Positions 17,254 to 26,652 of a DNA stretch of 64,000 bases are shown here, in pieces. The DNA lies in contig NZ_FQZT01000013.1 in assembly GCF_900142125.1 (NCBI RefSeq), forward strand, positions 1 to 64,000. Reading direction: 5' to 3'. The position numbers and the translations under genes were made by a program. Origin of the DNA: Malonomonas rubra DSM 5091 (lineage in GTDB: Bacteria > Desulfobacterota > Desulfuromonadia > Desulfuromonadales > Geopsychrobacteraceae). Each line of letters starts with the position of its first letter. The first letter of the stretch is position 1. Below the pieces are notes generated by a model, which did not search any database, was not told where the DNA came from, and saw nothing but the letters and a program-made list of their open reading frames with translations.

Positions 17254-19503
17254 TCAGCGGAAAAGTGCAGCGAGATTGTACTGACCAAGAACGCGTTTAA
17301 CTAAATCGCGAACCAGGTTTTCATGTTCCAGCAATAAAGCTTCCTGAAGGGTCTGCTCAGCGACTTCTGCTGGTAAGGTCCGTATAAGCCATTTAATTTT
17401 CGGCAAGCTGTAAGCGCTCATACTCAAGGCCTCAATCCGCATTCCCAGAAGCAGCACAACCGCTAAAGGGTCGGCCGCCATTTCCCCACAGAGACTTAGC
17501 GGTAGATCGAACTTCCGACATTCAGTAACAATCCGATAAACTTCACGCAACATGGCCGGGTGCAAGTTATCGAACATGTGTGATACCCGGGAATTGTTGC
17601 GGTCGAGCGCTAACAGGTATTGAGCAAGATCGTTGGAACCGATAGAAACGAAATCGATGCGTTTGGCCAGAAAAGGCAACAGGTTTACAGCGGCTGGCAC
17701 TTCGACCATTATGCCGACCGGCGGCTTCTCGATATCAATCCCTTCCCCGTCCAGCTGCGCACAGGCATCATCAAGCAGCTGCATAAACGCTTCGAGTTCG
17801 TCCACCCGGCTGACCATCGGCAAAAGAATTTTCAGGTTGTGTAGCCCTTCAGCGGCACGCAGAAACGCACGGAGTTGCGTCATGAAGATCGGCCGGTTAT
17901 CGAGGGTAAAGCGGATTCCCCTCCATCCCAGGTAAGGGTTTTCCTCGCTGAAGCGGAAATAAGGCAAGAGCTTGTCGCCGCCAATATCAAGGGTGCGGAT
18001 CGTAACAGGTTTCCCGGCATAAGCCTTAAGGACCTGGCGATAGGTCTGCAGCTGCTGCTCCTCAGTCGGGAAGTGATCATGCTCCATGAATGGGATTTCC
18101 GAGCGATACAACCCGACACCCTCTGCCCCATGTTTCAGCCCCGGGGAGATATCGGCCATCAGGCCAGTATTGGCGTACAGCTTAATCCGAAAACCGTCAG
18201 GGGTCAGGGCCGGAAGATCTCTCAATTCTTCAAGCCCGGCAAACAGGTTGCGCTCCCTGTCTGCGAGATTCCGATATTCAGCCAGGACCTGTGGACTCGG
18301 GTTGAGGATGACTTCTCCCTGGTGTCCATCAACAATCGCCAAAGCTCCCTGCTGCCATCTCTTCAACTTACCGCCCCCCATGACGGCCGGCAAACCGAGG
18401 GCATTGGCAAGTACCGCTGTGTGGGAAAGCGCCGATCCGGCACGACATATGATTCCAGCTAACTGCCCAGGCTTAAAACGGGCTATATCGGCGATACTGA
18501 TCAGGTCTCCAGCCAAAATAAGGTTTTGCTGTTCGGAAACGGCTGGCTCCGCACCATTCATACTGGCGTAGATCTTGTTGCCAATATTACGCACATCTTC
18601 AGCACGTAAGCGCAGGTATGGGTCATCCATTTGCTCGAAACGGGTAGAAAGATCGGTAACTGTTTCCCTTAAAGCCCCCGGAGCCCAGCTTCCATTCCGT
18701 ACAGCCGCCTCGACGCTGGAAATTAATTCACGACTGTTCAGAAGCATATGGTAAACGGAAAAGATCGAAGCAACCTCACCCGAAAGTTGATCCCCGAAAG
18801 AGAGGGAACCCTGTTCAAGCTGATCACGGCACTGTTGCAAAGCAGTATGAAATCTTTCCAGCTCTAAACTGCTGTCCGAACATTCCTTGTCTGCAACCTC
18901 GGAAAGGTCGTTTCCGGAAATCAGGTAAATAGACCCGATTGCAATCCCGGGAGCACCTTTGACACCCTTCAGCCGCTGCATGTCGTCAGGCTGCAGATCA
19001 GGTTCGTCTGCCGGATGTCGGTCCCTTTCCAGAAACAAAGTCGCCGCCAGTTGAGCGGCCACGGTCACCAGGAAAGCTTCTTCATCAGAACTGAAGATCC
19101 GCTTTTCCTGCTCCTGGATAACCAGCACCCCGATCAGTTGGCGCAGATGGACCAGCGGGACACCAAGAAATGCCTGGTATTGTTCCTCCCCTGTTTCCGG
19201 GAAATAGCGATACGCCGGATGTTCCGCCGCATTATCGGTACTTACCGGATGGCTGCTGCTCGCAACAAGTCCGACCAGACCTTCCCCGGCCGATAGTTTT
19301 ACATTGCCAACAGCTACAGAGGCGAGTCCATCTGTTGCAGCCAAAACAAGGCCTCCATCGGTGTCTGCAATGTAGAGGCTGCAGACGCTGACCTTCATCG
19401 CTGAACGGACAGCGCTTACGATATAGGTCATCTGCGTCTCGACAGACTCAGCAGAGGCCGCTTTCTGAACGATCTCTTTCAATATAGACAGAGAATTCTC
19501 CAT
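17254..19503 (-). CDS. ptsP: PEP-protein phosphotransferase PtsP (GAF-EI, EI-Ntr)
   Basis: The 749-residue protein has an N-terminal GAF domain (about 1-165) and a full enzyme I body. It contains the phospho-histidine loop GSALSHTAVLANALGLPAVMG, the PEP-binding barrel (GLYRSEIPFM, TLDIGGDK, MVEVPAA, IGSNDLAQYLL) and the catalytic Cys in LCGEMAADP. It starts the nitrogen-type PTS phosphorelay by transferring phosphate from PEP to NPr. Its partners (ptsN, ptsO) are not in the window. ATG at 19503 follows a strong GGAGGTGA. A short hairpin overlaps its stop but lacks a U-run. Confidence 0.95.
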   Translation of the reverse strand: MENSLSILKEIVQKAASAESVETQMTYIVSAVRSAMKVSVCSLYIADTDGGLVLAATDGLASVAVGNVKLSAGEGLVGLVASSSHPVSTDNAAEHPAYRYFPETGEEQYQAFLGVPLVHLRQLIGVLVIQEQEKRIFSSDEEAFLVTVAAQLAATLFLERDRHPADEPDLQPDDMQRLKGVKGAPGIAIGSIYLISGNDLSEVADKECSDSSLELERFHTALQQCRDQLEQGSLSFGDQLSGEVASIFSVYHMLLNSRELISSVEAAVRNGSWAPGALRETVTDLSTRFEQMDDPYLRLRAEDVRNIGNKIYASMNGAEPAVSEQQNLILAGDLISIADIARFKPGQLAGIICRAGSALSHTAVLANALGLPAVMGGGKLKRWQQGALAIVDGHQGEVILNPSPQVLAEYRNLADRERNLFAGLEELRDLPALTPDGFRIKLYANTGLMADISPGLKHGAEGVGLYRSEIPFMEHDHFPTEEQQLQTYRQVLKAYAGKPVTIRTLDIGGDKLLPYFRFSEENPYLGWRGIRFTLDNRPIFMTQLRAFLRAAEGLHNLKILLPMVSRVDELEAFMQLLDDACAQLDGEGIDIEKPPVGIMVEVPAAVNLLPFLAKRIDFVSIGSNDLAQYLLALDRNNSRVSHMFDNLHPAMLREVYRIVTECRKFDLPLSLCGEMAADPLAVVLLLGMRIEALSMSAYSLPKIKWLIRTLPAEVAEQTLQEALLLEHENLVRDLVKRVLGQYNLAALFR

Positions 19504-19710
19504 CACTCACCTCCAGTGCAGACAACCAGAAAACTCTGCGCATATTCTAGACGTTTTATTTTTGAACCTCCAAACAAAAGAGCACGCGGACAGGTTCGCT
19601 TGTAGGCAACACTTAAAATGAAGAGAAATAATGCGATTTATACAAACAGCCTTATAATTAAAAGACCATTTCAACATGAACAAGGATACGCATAGACTCT
19701 GGAGCCCCTG

Positions 19711-21555
19711 ATGGCAAACCTCCCCCCCCTGCCAAATCTGCACGCAATAGCAGTCCTTTTTCTTGCTGTTTTCGCACTGCTGCTGTTTACCCGAAAAAAC
19801 CTGCCGCTGGAAACCTCAAGCTTTATTATCCTGATATTGCTGGCCATAGGTTTCGAAATTTACCCTTTCCAGGTCGATGGTAAAACCCTGCATGCCGTCG
19901 ATTTTTTTCAGGGTTTCGGTCACGAAGCACTGGTCGCCGTTTGTGCCCTGATGATTGCTGGTCAGGGCATCGTTCGCACTGGTGGGCTTGAGCCGCTCGG
20001 ACGAGGCCTTGCCCGTTTATGGAAAATCAGCCCGAGTGTTTCCTTGCTGCTGACATTAATTCTGGCCGCATTCATAAGCGCTTTTGTCAATAATGTTCCT
20101 ATTGTTGTCCTGCTGCTTCCCATTTTGATCAGCGTTTCAATCAGGACAAAAATAAAAACCTCCTCTGTCCTTATGCCAATGGGATTCGCGACCCTGCTTG
20201 GAGGAACCTGCACCACCATCGGAACATCGACCAATCTCCTGGTTGTTTCAGTTGCGGCGGACATGGGAGCGGGGCGCCTGGAAATGTTTGACTTTCTGCT
20301 CCCTGGAGTCATTGCCGCCGGAATCGGAATCAGCTATCTCTGGCTGATCGTCCCACGGATCATGCCGGAACGTAAAATCGCCCTGACCGACACCTCCCCG
20401 AGAATTTTCACCGCTCACCTGGCGATCCCGGAAGAGAGTTCCAGTGTTGGCAAAACGCTCGCAGAGATCATGCAAAAAGTCGACGATGGCTTGAAGATAA
20501 AAGGGATCAGGCGTGGCATCGACAGCTTTACGACACCTCTTCCCAGTGTGGTTTTAAAAGCAGGAGACCAACTGATCATCAGTGACACACCAGAACGGCT
20601 AAAAGAGATTGAAGATCTGCTGGATGGAACTCTTTACCAGGATGAAACGCTGGGGAGTCCGGTCGATGAAGACCACCCGCTAAAAGCAGACGACCAGCAG
20701 GTTGCCGAAATCGCCGTCGTCCATGGGTCTCATCTGCAGGGAAGAACACTGGGTGGAATCCGCTTTGCAGAACGTTACGGCGTGATTATTCTGGCGATTC
20801 ACCGTGCAGGTAAAGAGCTGAAAAGAAGAGTCGATTCTATCAATAAAACCCGACTTCAGATCGGTGACATTCTCCTGGTGCAGGGCCCACGCGAACAGAT
20901 TACCAGTTTAAAAAAAGAAAAAAACATTCTGGTCCTCGATGCCACGATGGATCTGCCCTTCACCAAAAAAGCACCCTTGGCGCTTGGCATCATGCTGGCG
21001 ATTATATTAACAACCGCTTTCGGATTCCTGCCGATAGCGATCAGCGCATCATGTGGCGCCTTACTGATGATCATGTTCGGCTGTCTTGGCTGGCGTGACG
21101 CCACCAAGGCATTAAGCACACAGGTCATCATGATTGTTGTCTCCAGCCTGGCCCTTGGGTCGGCCCTGCTGAAAACAGGAGGAGCTGAATACCTGGCACA
21201 ACTATTCCTGGCCGTTGGCGGGGACGCATCGCCGCTTGTCATGCTCAGTGGACTCATGTTGTTGATGGCTGTCCTAACCAATATTGTCTCCAACAATGCG
21301 ACCGCCGTCATGGGCACCCCCATTGCGATCTCGATAGCAACCCAGATGGGTCAACCTCTCGAGCCGTTTGTCCTTGCAGTACTCTTCGGCGCGAATATGA
21401 GTTTTGCCACGCCCATGGCCTACAAAACCAACCTCCTGGTCATGAATGCCGGGGAGTACACATTTAACGATTTTCTGCGTATTGGTATTCCGTTGGTTCT
21501 TCTTTTGTGGATCACATTGTCCTGGGTTCTTCCAGCGATCTATGGCATTTCGTAA
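19711..21555 (+). CDS. SLC13-family permease with two TrkA-C domains
   Basis: A 614-residue transporter of the DASS/ArsB-like superfamily. N-terminal helices include the motif FVNNVPIVVLLLPI and GGTCTTIGTSTNLLV; the second half has the matching NIVSNNATAVMGTPIAISIA and GANMSFATPMAYKTNLLV. Between them (about residues 220-410) are two TrkA-C/RCK_C domains, usually ligand-sensing. Relatives carry sulfate, dicarboxylates or other anions with Na+; the substrate cannot be read from sequence. A single-gene unit ended by a strong hairpin at 21591. Confidence 0.9.
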   Translation: MANLPPLPNLHAIAVLFLAVFALLLFTRKNLPLETSSFIILILLAIGFEIYPFQVDGKTLHAVDFFQGFGHEALVAVCALMIAGQGIVRTGGLEPLGRGLARLWKISPSVSLLLTLILAAFISAFVNNVPIVVLLLPILISVSIRTKIKTSSVLMPMGFATLLGGTCTTIGTSTNLLVVSVAADMGAGRLEMFDFLLPGVIAAGIGISYLWLIVPRIMPERKIALTDTSPRIFTAHLAIPEESSSVGKTLAEIMQKVDDGLKIKGIRRGIDSFTTPLPSVVLKAGDQLIISDTPERLKEIEDLLDGTLYQDETLGSPVDEDHPLKADDQQVAEIAVVHGSHLQGRTLGGIRFAERYGVIILAIHRAGKELKRRVDSINKTRLQIGDILLVQGPREQITSLKKEKNILVLDATMDLPFTKKAPLALGIMLAIILTTAFGFLPIAISASCGALLMIMFGCLGWRDATKALSTQVIMIVVSSLALGSALLKTGGAEYLAQLFLAVGGDASPLVMLSGLMLLMAVLTNIVSNNATAVMGTPIAISIATQMGQPLEPFVLAVLFGANMSFATPMAYKTNLLVMNAGEYTFNDFLRIGIPLVLLLWITLSWVLPAIYGIS

Positions 21556-21590
21556 TGCCTCCAAAAACTGGCTCGCTTCATCCAAAACTA

Positions 21591-21623
21591 AACAGCCACT
21601 TCCTACGCGGAAGTGGCTGTTTT
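21591..21623 (+). terminator. Intrinsic terminator after SLC13 permease
   Basis: A 13-bp perfect stem (AACAGCCACTTCC, loop TACGC) ends in TGTTTT, 35 bp past the stop of the permease gene. It also separates this gene from the convergent ZntB-like gene. Confidence 0.8.
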
Positions 21624-21690
21624 GTGGCGTACCAAGCTAACATGTCAGCACTTTTTCTGTGACAAAAGGCTCGCTGGCAGAATCAGCCCT

Positions 21691-22659
21691 TCATACCCAA
21701 TGAATCCGCCTGAAAATCATCACCTGTCCGGCGACTATGCCAAGTAACATCAAGCAAACGATGATGAAAGCAAAAGGATTTTCGCTGCCGGGAATTCCTC
21801 CGACATTGATGCCTAACAGGCCGGTAATAAGGCCCAGGGGTAAAAAGATTGCCGTGATGATTGACAGGATGTAGAGGGTCTTGTTCATCTGTGAGGCGAT
21901 TCGATTTTCCAACTCTTCCTGGCAGACAGCAGCCCTGTCTTTTGCCGAGTCGAGATCTTCGACATAGCGCGTAATCTGGTCGGCAACTTCGCGCAACAAA
22001 ATCCTGTCCATCTCCGACAGAAGTTGTGTTTTCTCCGTCTGTAACCGGGTCATCACCTCACGTTGGGGAGACAGGTAACGACGTATGCGAATGATCTGTC
22101 GCCGCAGACTGCTCAGCTTGCTGCGCTGCTCGAATGAGCCCCGTTCAAGCACCTCATCCTCCAGCAGGTCGACTTCATCATCAATCTGGTTCAGAACATC
22201 TCCGATGCGATACGCAAGGCCCCGCGTCAAGCGAAAGAGGAAATCACCCACATCGGTCGGCCCATTCCCGTCAACAACACTCTTACGAATGTCGTCGACT
22301 GCCATAACCTTGCGGTGGCGAATTGAAATGATTCGGTGAGGCTCCAGCCAAACCCGCAGTGAGATCATATCATCGGGGTCTGCCCCCGGGTTCAGGTTGA
22401 CGCCTCGCAGTATCACCAGCATGCCACAGGGATAAGCAAGGCAGCGCGGCCTGGTATCTTCAGCCAGCAGGGCCTCAAACACAACCTGATCAAGCCCGCT
22501 TTCCTCTTTTAACCATTGGTGTGTTTCATCTTCTTTATAGTCTAGATGCAACCAGAGCAAACCATGATCAGAATCCCAATTCCGTATGCCCGGCCAGTCC
22601 AGCTCTTTTCCGCCACCTTTTCCGTTCAGCAAAAACGATGCGATCAATGCTGATTCCAT
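21691..22659 (-). CDS. CorA/ZntB-family divalent metal transporter
   Basis: A 322-residue protein of the CorA superfamily. A long cytosolic N-terminal domain with coiled-coil helices (about 150-255) precedes two C-terminal membrane segments. The pore signature reads GINVGGIPG, instead of the GMN of magnesium CorA; this GxN..GGIPG form is typical of the ZntB branch. It probably moves Zn2+ or another divalent cation. Ribosome-binding site GAGGTGG. It starts 15 bp after the PPK2 stop, so the two are likely one operon. Confidence 0.87.
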   Translation of the reverse strand: MESALIASFLLNGKGGGKELDWPGIRNWDSDHGLLWLHLDYKEDETHQWLKEESGLDQVVFEALLAEDTRPRCLAYPCGMLVILRGVNLNPGADPDDMISLRVWLEPHRIISIRHRKVMAVDDIRKSVVDGNGPTDVGDFLFRLTRGLAYRIGDVLNQIDDEVDLLEDEVLERGSFEQRSKLSSLRRQIIRIRRYLSPQREVMTRLQTEKTQLLSEMDRILLREVADQITRYVEDLDSAKDRAAVCQEELENRIASQMNKTLYILSIITAIFLPLGLITGLLGINVGGIPGSENPFAFIIVCLMLLGIVAGQVMIFRRIHWV

Positions 22660-22674
22660 AAAACCACCTCAACA

Positions 22675-23412
22675 CTAAGTTAACTCTTGGACGATGCTGG
22701 TGTCAGGGTCAAGTCGTTCACCAGTCAAACCTTTGTCGGAATAGTTTACCTTACTGAGGACATAACGCATCGCTTCCAATCGTGCCATATCCTTGTCGTT
22801 TCCCTTGATCACAACCCAGGGATTTTTAGGAGTACTGGTTTTGCTGAACATCATCTCTTTGTAGAGCGTGTATTCCTGCCATTTTTCCTGGGCCTTGGCG
22901 TCAACTGTACTCAGTTTCCACTGTTTCAGCGGGTTCTGCCGTCGCTCTTCCAGCCGTTCCTTCTGCTCAGACGAATCGATGGAGAACCAGAATTTGATGA
23001 TGCGAAGACCATCTTCGTGCAGCATCTCTTCCAGCAGAACCACCTGATTGATAAACCTGTCATACTGATCACTGGTACAGAAATTCATAACCGGTTCGAC
23101 TACGGCACGATTATACCAGCTACGATCGAACAGGACGATTTCCCCGGGGTTCGGCAACTCTTTAATGTAGCGCTGAAAGTACCACTGCCCCATCTCCATG
23201 TCCGTCGGTTTCGGCAATGCCACGATCCGGTAATAACGAGGGTTGATGTAGCGCACAAAGCGCATGATCGCACCTCCTTTGCCGGCAGTATCCCGCCCTT
23301 CAAAAATGATCAGAAGGCGCTTCTGGTTATCGATGATCGAGCGCTGCAGCGCAACCATTTCCGTCTGCAGGCGAAGATATTCCGGGTCATTTTCAAGTGA
23401 AAAAAAATCCAT
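22675..23412 (-). CDS. ppk2: Polyphosphate kinase 2
   Basis: A 245-residue PPK2 of the short one-domain type. It has Walker A GRDTAGKGG (39-47), the lid motif and Walker B IVLFDRSWYNRAVVEPV, and the family helix KFWFSIDSSEQKERLEER. It transfers phosphate between polyphosphate and nucleotides, commonly making GTP or ATP from the diphosphate. It precedes the ZntB-like gene; polyphosphate binds divalent metals, so shared metal homeostasis is conceivable, but that is inference. Confidence 0.95.
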   Translation of the reverse strand: MDFFSLENDPEYLRLQTEMVALQRSIIDNQKRLLIIFEGRDTAGKGGAIMRFVRYINPRYYRIVALPKPTDMEMGQWYFQRYIKELPNPGEIVLFDRSWYNRAVVEPVMNFCTSDQYDRFINQVVLLEEMLHEDGLRIIKFWFSIDSSEQKERLEERRQNPLKQWKLSTVDAKAQEKWQEYTLYKEMMFSKTSTPKNPWVVIKGNDKDMARLEAMRYVLSKVNYSDKGLTGERLDPDTSIVQELT

Positions 23413-23681
23413 AAGCTCTCTCTATCAGCAGATGACTTTTAGTTGACACCAATGCGATACCTGAACGCTCAAAGAGTAGCCGAAAACCGCCAAGGCACAA
23501 GGCCAAGTATGCCACTATTCATCATGCCTCCGCTTGAATTCGGATTATTTCACAAAGCAAACAAAAAAGGCTTAACAACCAGAACGAAACTTTATTTTCA
23601 TGCCCTGTCAGTTAGACTTGAATTTTAGAAGCTATTCGTTCATATACCCATCACTGTCCAACAAAGAAAAGAATATTTCTG

Positions 23682-24749
23682 ATGATGACAAACGATTTAC
23701 TGACATATTTTCTTGGCCCACTGCTGGTCGTCTCGTTACTGCTAGTTGTGTTGATTTTATTGAACAAAGCCTTCAACCGTTATCTGCAACAGCAGCCTAA
23801 GAGAAAACTGCAGAAGCAGGTCACCATGCTGATTGCGACTCTGTTGCTAATCATCATTACCGTTGTCCTGTTACCTATTGATGAAACCCTGCGTGGCCAG
23901 ATTCTCAGCCTGTTGGGAATCCTGCTCAGTGCAGCAATCGCCCTGAGTGCAACAACCTTTCTCGGAAATGCACTGGCAGGAATTTTATTGCGCAATCTGC
24001 GCAGTTTCAGAACCGGCGATTTTATCTATATCAACGAATATTTCGGTCGGGTTTCGGGGCGTGGTCTCTTCCACCTGGAAGTACAAACCGAAGACCGTGA
24101 CTTGTTGACCCTCCCCAACCTTTACGTCACCAACAACCCGGTTAAGGTGATACGCGATTCGGGAACTATCGTATCTACAGAGGTGTCCCTCGGCTATGAC
24201 ATACCACGTGGGCAGGTCGAAGAAGTCCTCTTGCAGGCAGCGAAGTCGGCAGGGCTTGCTGACCCCTTTGTGTATCTGGTCAAATTGGGAGATTTCTCCG
24301 TTGTTTACCAGGTCAAGGGGTTACTGTCAGACGTCAAACTCCTGCTCTCAGCACGCTCCCAATTAAACGGACAAGTTCTTGATGCGCTTCATCACGCGGG
24401 AATCGAAATTGTTTCCCCCAACTTCATGAACACGCGAAATGTCGAACAGACCACCTTTGTTCCCAAGGTGTTGGTGGAAGCGGACGGTTCTACAATAGAC
24501 AGAAACCCGGAAGATATTATCTTCGACCGGGCGGATCAGGCGGAAACCCTGGAAGAACAAAAGGCTGCTTTGGCAGAAATTGAGCAGCAGATACAAAAAT
24601 TGGACAAAGCAGAACCGCAAGAGGGTGTCGAAAAGGCGAAACAAAGACGAGAAGAAAAATTGAAACAACAGCACAGCATACTGAAAGAAAAGATCGAGCA
24701 GGCGACAGAAGAATTAGCCGCCGAGAAAGAATCGGGAAAACAAGCCTGA
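23682..24749 (+). CDS. Mechanosensitive ion channel (MscS family) with C-terminal coiled coil
   Basis: The 355-residue protein has an N-terminal membrane helix and two further helices (about 50-70 and 75-110), the last being the pore-lining Ala/Gly-rich TM3 (ALSATTFLGNALAGILLRNL). The MscS beta-domain follows (FRTGDFIYINEYFGRVSGRG; TLPNLYVTNNPV), then the alpha/beta domain. A charged Glu/Lys/Gln-rich coiled coil of about 70 residues ends the protein. It opens on membrane tension to release solutes. It starts a plus-strand run with a DUF432-like gene and a second MscS gene. Confidence 0.9.
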   Translation: MMTNDLLTYFLGPLLVVSLLLVVLILLNKAFNRYLQQQPKRKLQKQVTMLIATLLLIIITVVLLPIDETLRGQILSLLGILLSAAIALSATTFLGNALAGILLRNLRSFRTGDFIYINEYFGRVSGRGLFHLEVQTEDRDLLTLPNLYVTNNPVKVIRDSGTIVSTEVSLGYDIPRGQVEEVLLQAAKSAGLADPFVYLVKLGDFSVVYQVKGLLSDVKLLLSARSQLNGQVLDALHHAGIEIVSPNFMNTRNVEQTTFVPKVLVEADGSTIDRNPEDIIFDRADQAETLEEQKAALAEIEQQIQKLDKAEPQEGVEKAKQRREEKLKQQHSILKEKIEQATEELAAEKESGKQA

Positions 24750-24837
24750 GCGAAAGAGACGAGCAAAACAGAGGAAAAAACAATGATTTCGCACGGGCAC
24801 CGCCAAACTGGTGGATAGAAGGCACAACGGGGCTATT

Positions 24838-25650
24838 ATGACAACAGAAGACGCAACATTATCATCTTCGAACTGGTGGGGAGACTTTCAACTGTCAGTC
24901 AATGAGTCGTTACGCTGGACAATCGGCCATTTTTCACTTCAAGTCCTGCATCGTGAAAAGGAGTGGCTGATCTGGCACAAGACGACCACCGACACCCTTG
25001 CAGATGACGCGCTCTGGCAGATTGAAAAGAATCAGGAACTCAACCTGGACGAGGGAGACGTTCAGCGCCACGTTTTCAGCAACACAGAAAACCTGTTCTC
25101 TATCTCCCCCAAGCTGGCAGACCGCCCTGTCGTTGTCAAAACAGCGAAGCCACTGCATATCCAGACGAAACAGCAGATAGACCTTTATGTCAGCTTACCG
25201 CTCTGGTTTGCGGTTTCGGCACATAAAAGCAAAATCGATTTACAGGAAGTGCCAATCATCCGCCCATCGGACACTTGGTTTGGCGCTTCGACCCGGTCCG
25301 GCGAACTCAGCTATGCCAGCACCACTCAGGGACGCCTTTATCTGAGCGATCTACCCCAGCGTCCGCACCGTGCCATCTCTCAAGTCAAAATTAAAAATCA
25401 GGCGGACAAACCGCTGCTTCTGACCCAATTCAGTTTGCCGGCCCCTTACCTCTCATTGTTTGATACTGGTCACGGGGGACTGTGGACCGAAGCGATCACT
25501 TTACTGAACGACGATGACACTGATATGGCGAAGGTTTCTTTTTCCGAGGCTCCTCCCTCCCCATATGCCAAGGCGAAGAAGATTACCAAGGCGCGTGAGA
25601 AAAAGGACCGTAGCATGCTGCTGAACACATTCAGCACACTGTTCAGTTGA
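24838..25650 (+). CDS. DUF432-like protein between two MscS genes
   Basis: A 270-residue soluble protein without signal peptide. Features consistent with DUF432 are the early WWGDFQLSVNESLRWTIG, the middle DLYVSLPLWFAV and TWFGASTRSGELSYAS, and LTQFSLPAPYLSLF. The assignment is from memory of the family and is moderate. It lies 88 bp after one MscS gene and 13 bp before another, fitting the known habit of DUF432 genes to sit beside mechanosensitive channels. The start is uncertain: ATG at 24838 lacks a strong ribosome-binding site, and an ATG at 24811 would add nine residues. Confidence 0.6.
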   Translation: MTTEDATLSSSNWWGDFQLSVNESLRWTIGHFSLQVLHREKEWLIWHKTTTDTLADDALWQIEKNQELNLDEGDVQRHVFSNTENLFSISPKLADRPVVVKTAKPLHIQTKQQIDLYVSLPLWFAVSAHKSKIDLQEVPIIRPSDTWFGASTRSGELSYASTTQGRLYLSDLPQRPHRAISQVKIKNQADKPLLLTQFSLPAPYLSLFDTGHGGLWTEAITLLNDDDTDMAKVSFSEAPPSPYAKAKKITKAREKKDRSMLLNTFSTLFS

Positions 25651-25663
25651 GAGAGGACACATC

Positions 25664-26551
25664 GTGGATTTACTGGAATATTTTGGAGATTTGAGTAATT
25701 TCATTGAGAAAGAAACGCTTTTCAACGCTGCCCAGGCGCTGGTTATTCTTCTGGTCGGCTATGGAGTCGCTAAAATTGCATCAAAGTCAATTGGCAAGGT
25801 GTTTAAAAAGCACGCATCGACCCATCAGCACATTCTTCTGCAAAGAGCTGTTTTCTATTTTCTGTTTGTCTTTTTCCTGATTGCCGCCCTTAAAGAGATG
25901 GGCTTCGAACTGTCGGTGCTGCTCGGTGCGGCGGGTATTCTCTCCGTCGCTATCGGTTTTGCCTCGCAGACATCTGCTTCGAACCTGATCAGTGGCCTGT
26001 TTTTGCTTGGTGAACGACCTTTTGGCGTCGGGGATATTATCAAGGTCGGTGGAACAACAGGAGAAGTCCTGTCAATTGATCTGCTGGCAGTCAAAATTCG
26101 CACCTTCGATAATCTTTTTGTGCGGATTCCGAATGAAACGATGCTCAAGTCGGAAGTCACCACCCTGACGCGCTTTCCAATTCGCCGTCTCGACCTGCAA
26201 ATCGGTGTCGCCTACAAAGAGAATATTGAAAGAGTTCGCGAGGTATTATTCGCCGTTGCCGACAAAAATCCGCTGAGCCTGGAAGAACCGAAACCACTTT
26301 TTATCTTCCAGGGATTCGGCGACTCGGCGCTGAACCTGCAGTTTTCGGTCTGGGCCAAGCGGGAAAACTTTCTTGATCTGAAGAACAGCATCCAGTACGA
26401 AATCAAGCTTGCTTTCGACGAACATCAGATCGAAATCCCCTTCCCCCACATGACTCTTTACACCGGCAGCATCACCGAGCCTTTCCCGATCCGTCTGGTG
26501 GCAGACAACGAGGGGCAAGTCAAAGCCGAGAACGACAAAACAGGTGTATAA
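25664..26551 (+). CDS. Mechanosensitive ion channel (MscS family)
   Basis: A 295-residue MscS-type channel. Membrane helices lie at about 22-40, 60-80 and 85-120, the last being the TM3 pore helix (GAAGILSVAIGFASQTSASNLISGLFLL). The beta-domain is clear (ERPFGVGDIIKVGGTTGEV; RIPNETMLKSEVTTLTRFP), followed by the alpha/beta cage domain (FQGFGDSALNLQFSVWA). The start is GTG, preceded by GAGAGGAC. Unlike the first channel it has no long coiled-coil tail, so the two paralogues may differ in gating. Confidence 0.92.
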   Translation: MDLLEYFGDLSNFIEKETLFNAAQALVILLVGYGVAKIASKSIGKVFKKHASTHQHILLQRAVFYFLFVFFLIAALKEMGFELSVLLGAAGILSVAIGFASQTSASNLISGLFLLGERPFGVGDIIKVGGTTGEVLSIDLLAVKIRTFDNLFVRIPNETMLKSEVTTLTRFPIRRLDLQIGVAYKENIERVREVLFAVADKNPLSLEEPKPLFIFQGFGDSALNLQFSVWAKRENFLDLKNSIQYEIKLAFDEHQIEIPFPHMTLYTGSITEPFPIRLVADNEGQVKAENDKTGV

Positions 26552-26652
26552 CGTTGACACTGACAGCTCGATTTATGGTTTACAACCTACTGCAGAGATG
26601 CTGGGTCCAAGTTAAGAATTTAACGCTCCTTCACTCGGCAGAGGGTTAAATA

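Noticed and set aside
17239-17268. Hairpin between the M23 peptidase gene and ptsP
   Set aside because: The stem is interrupted and overlaps the ptsP stop, with no U-run on either strand, so a terminator call is not supported.
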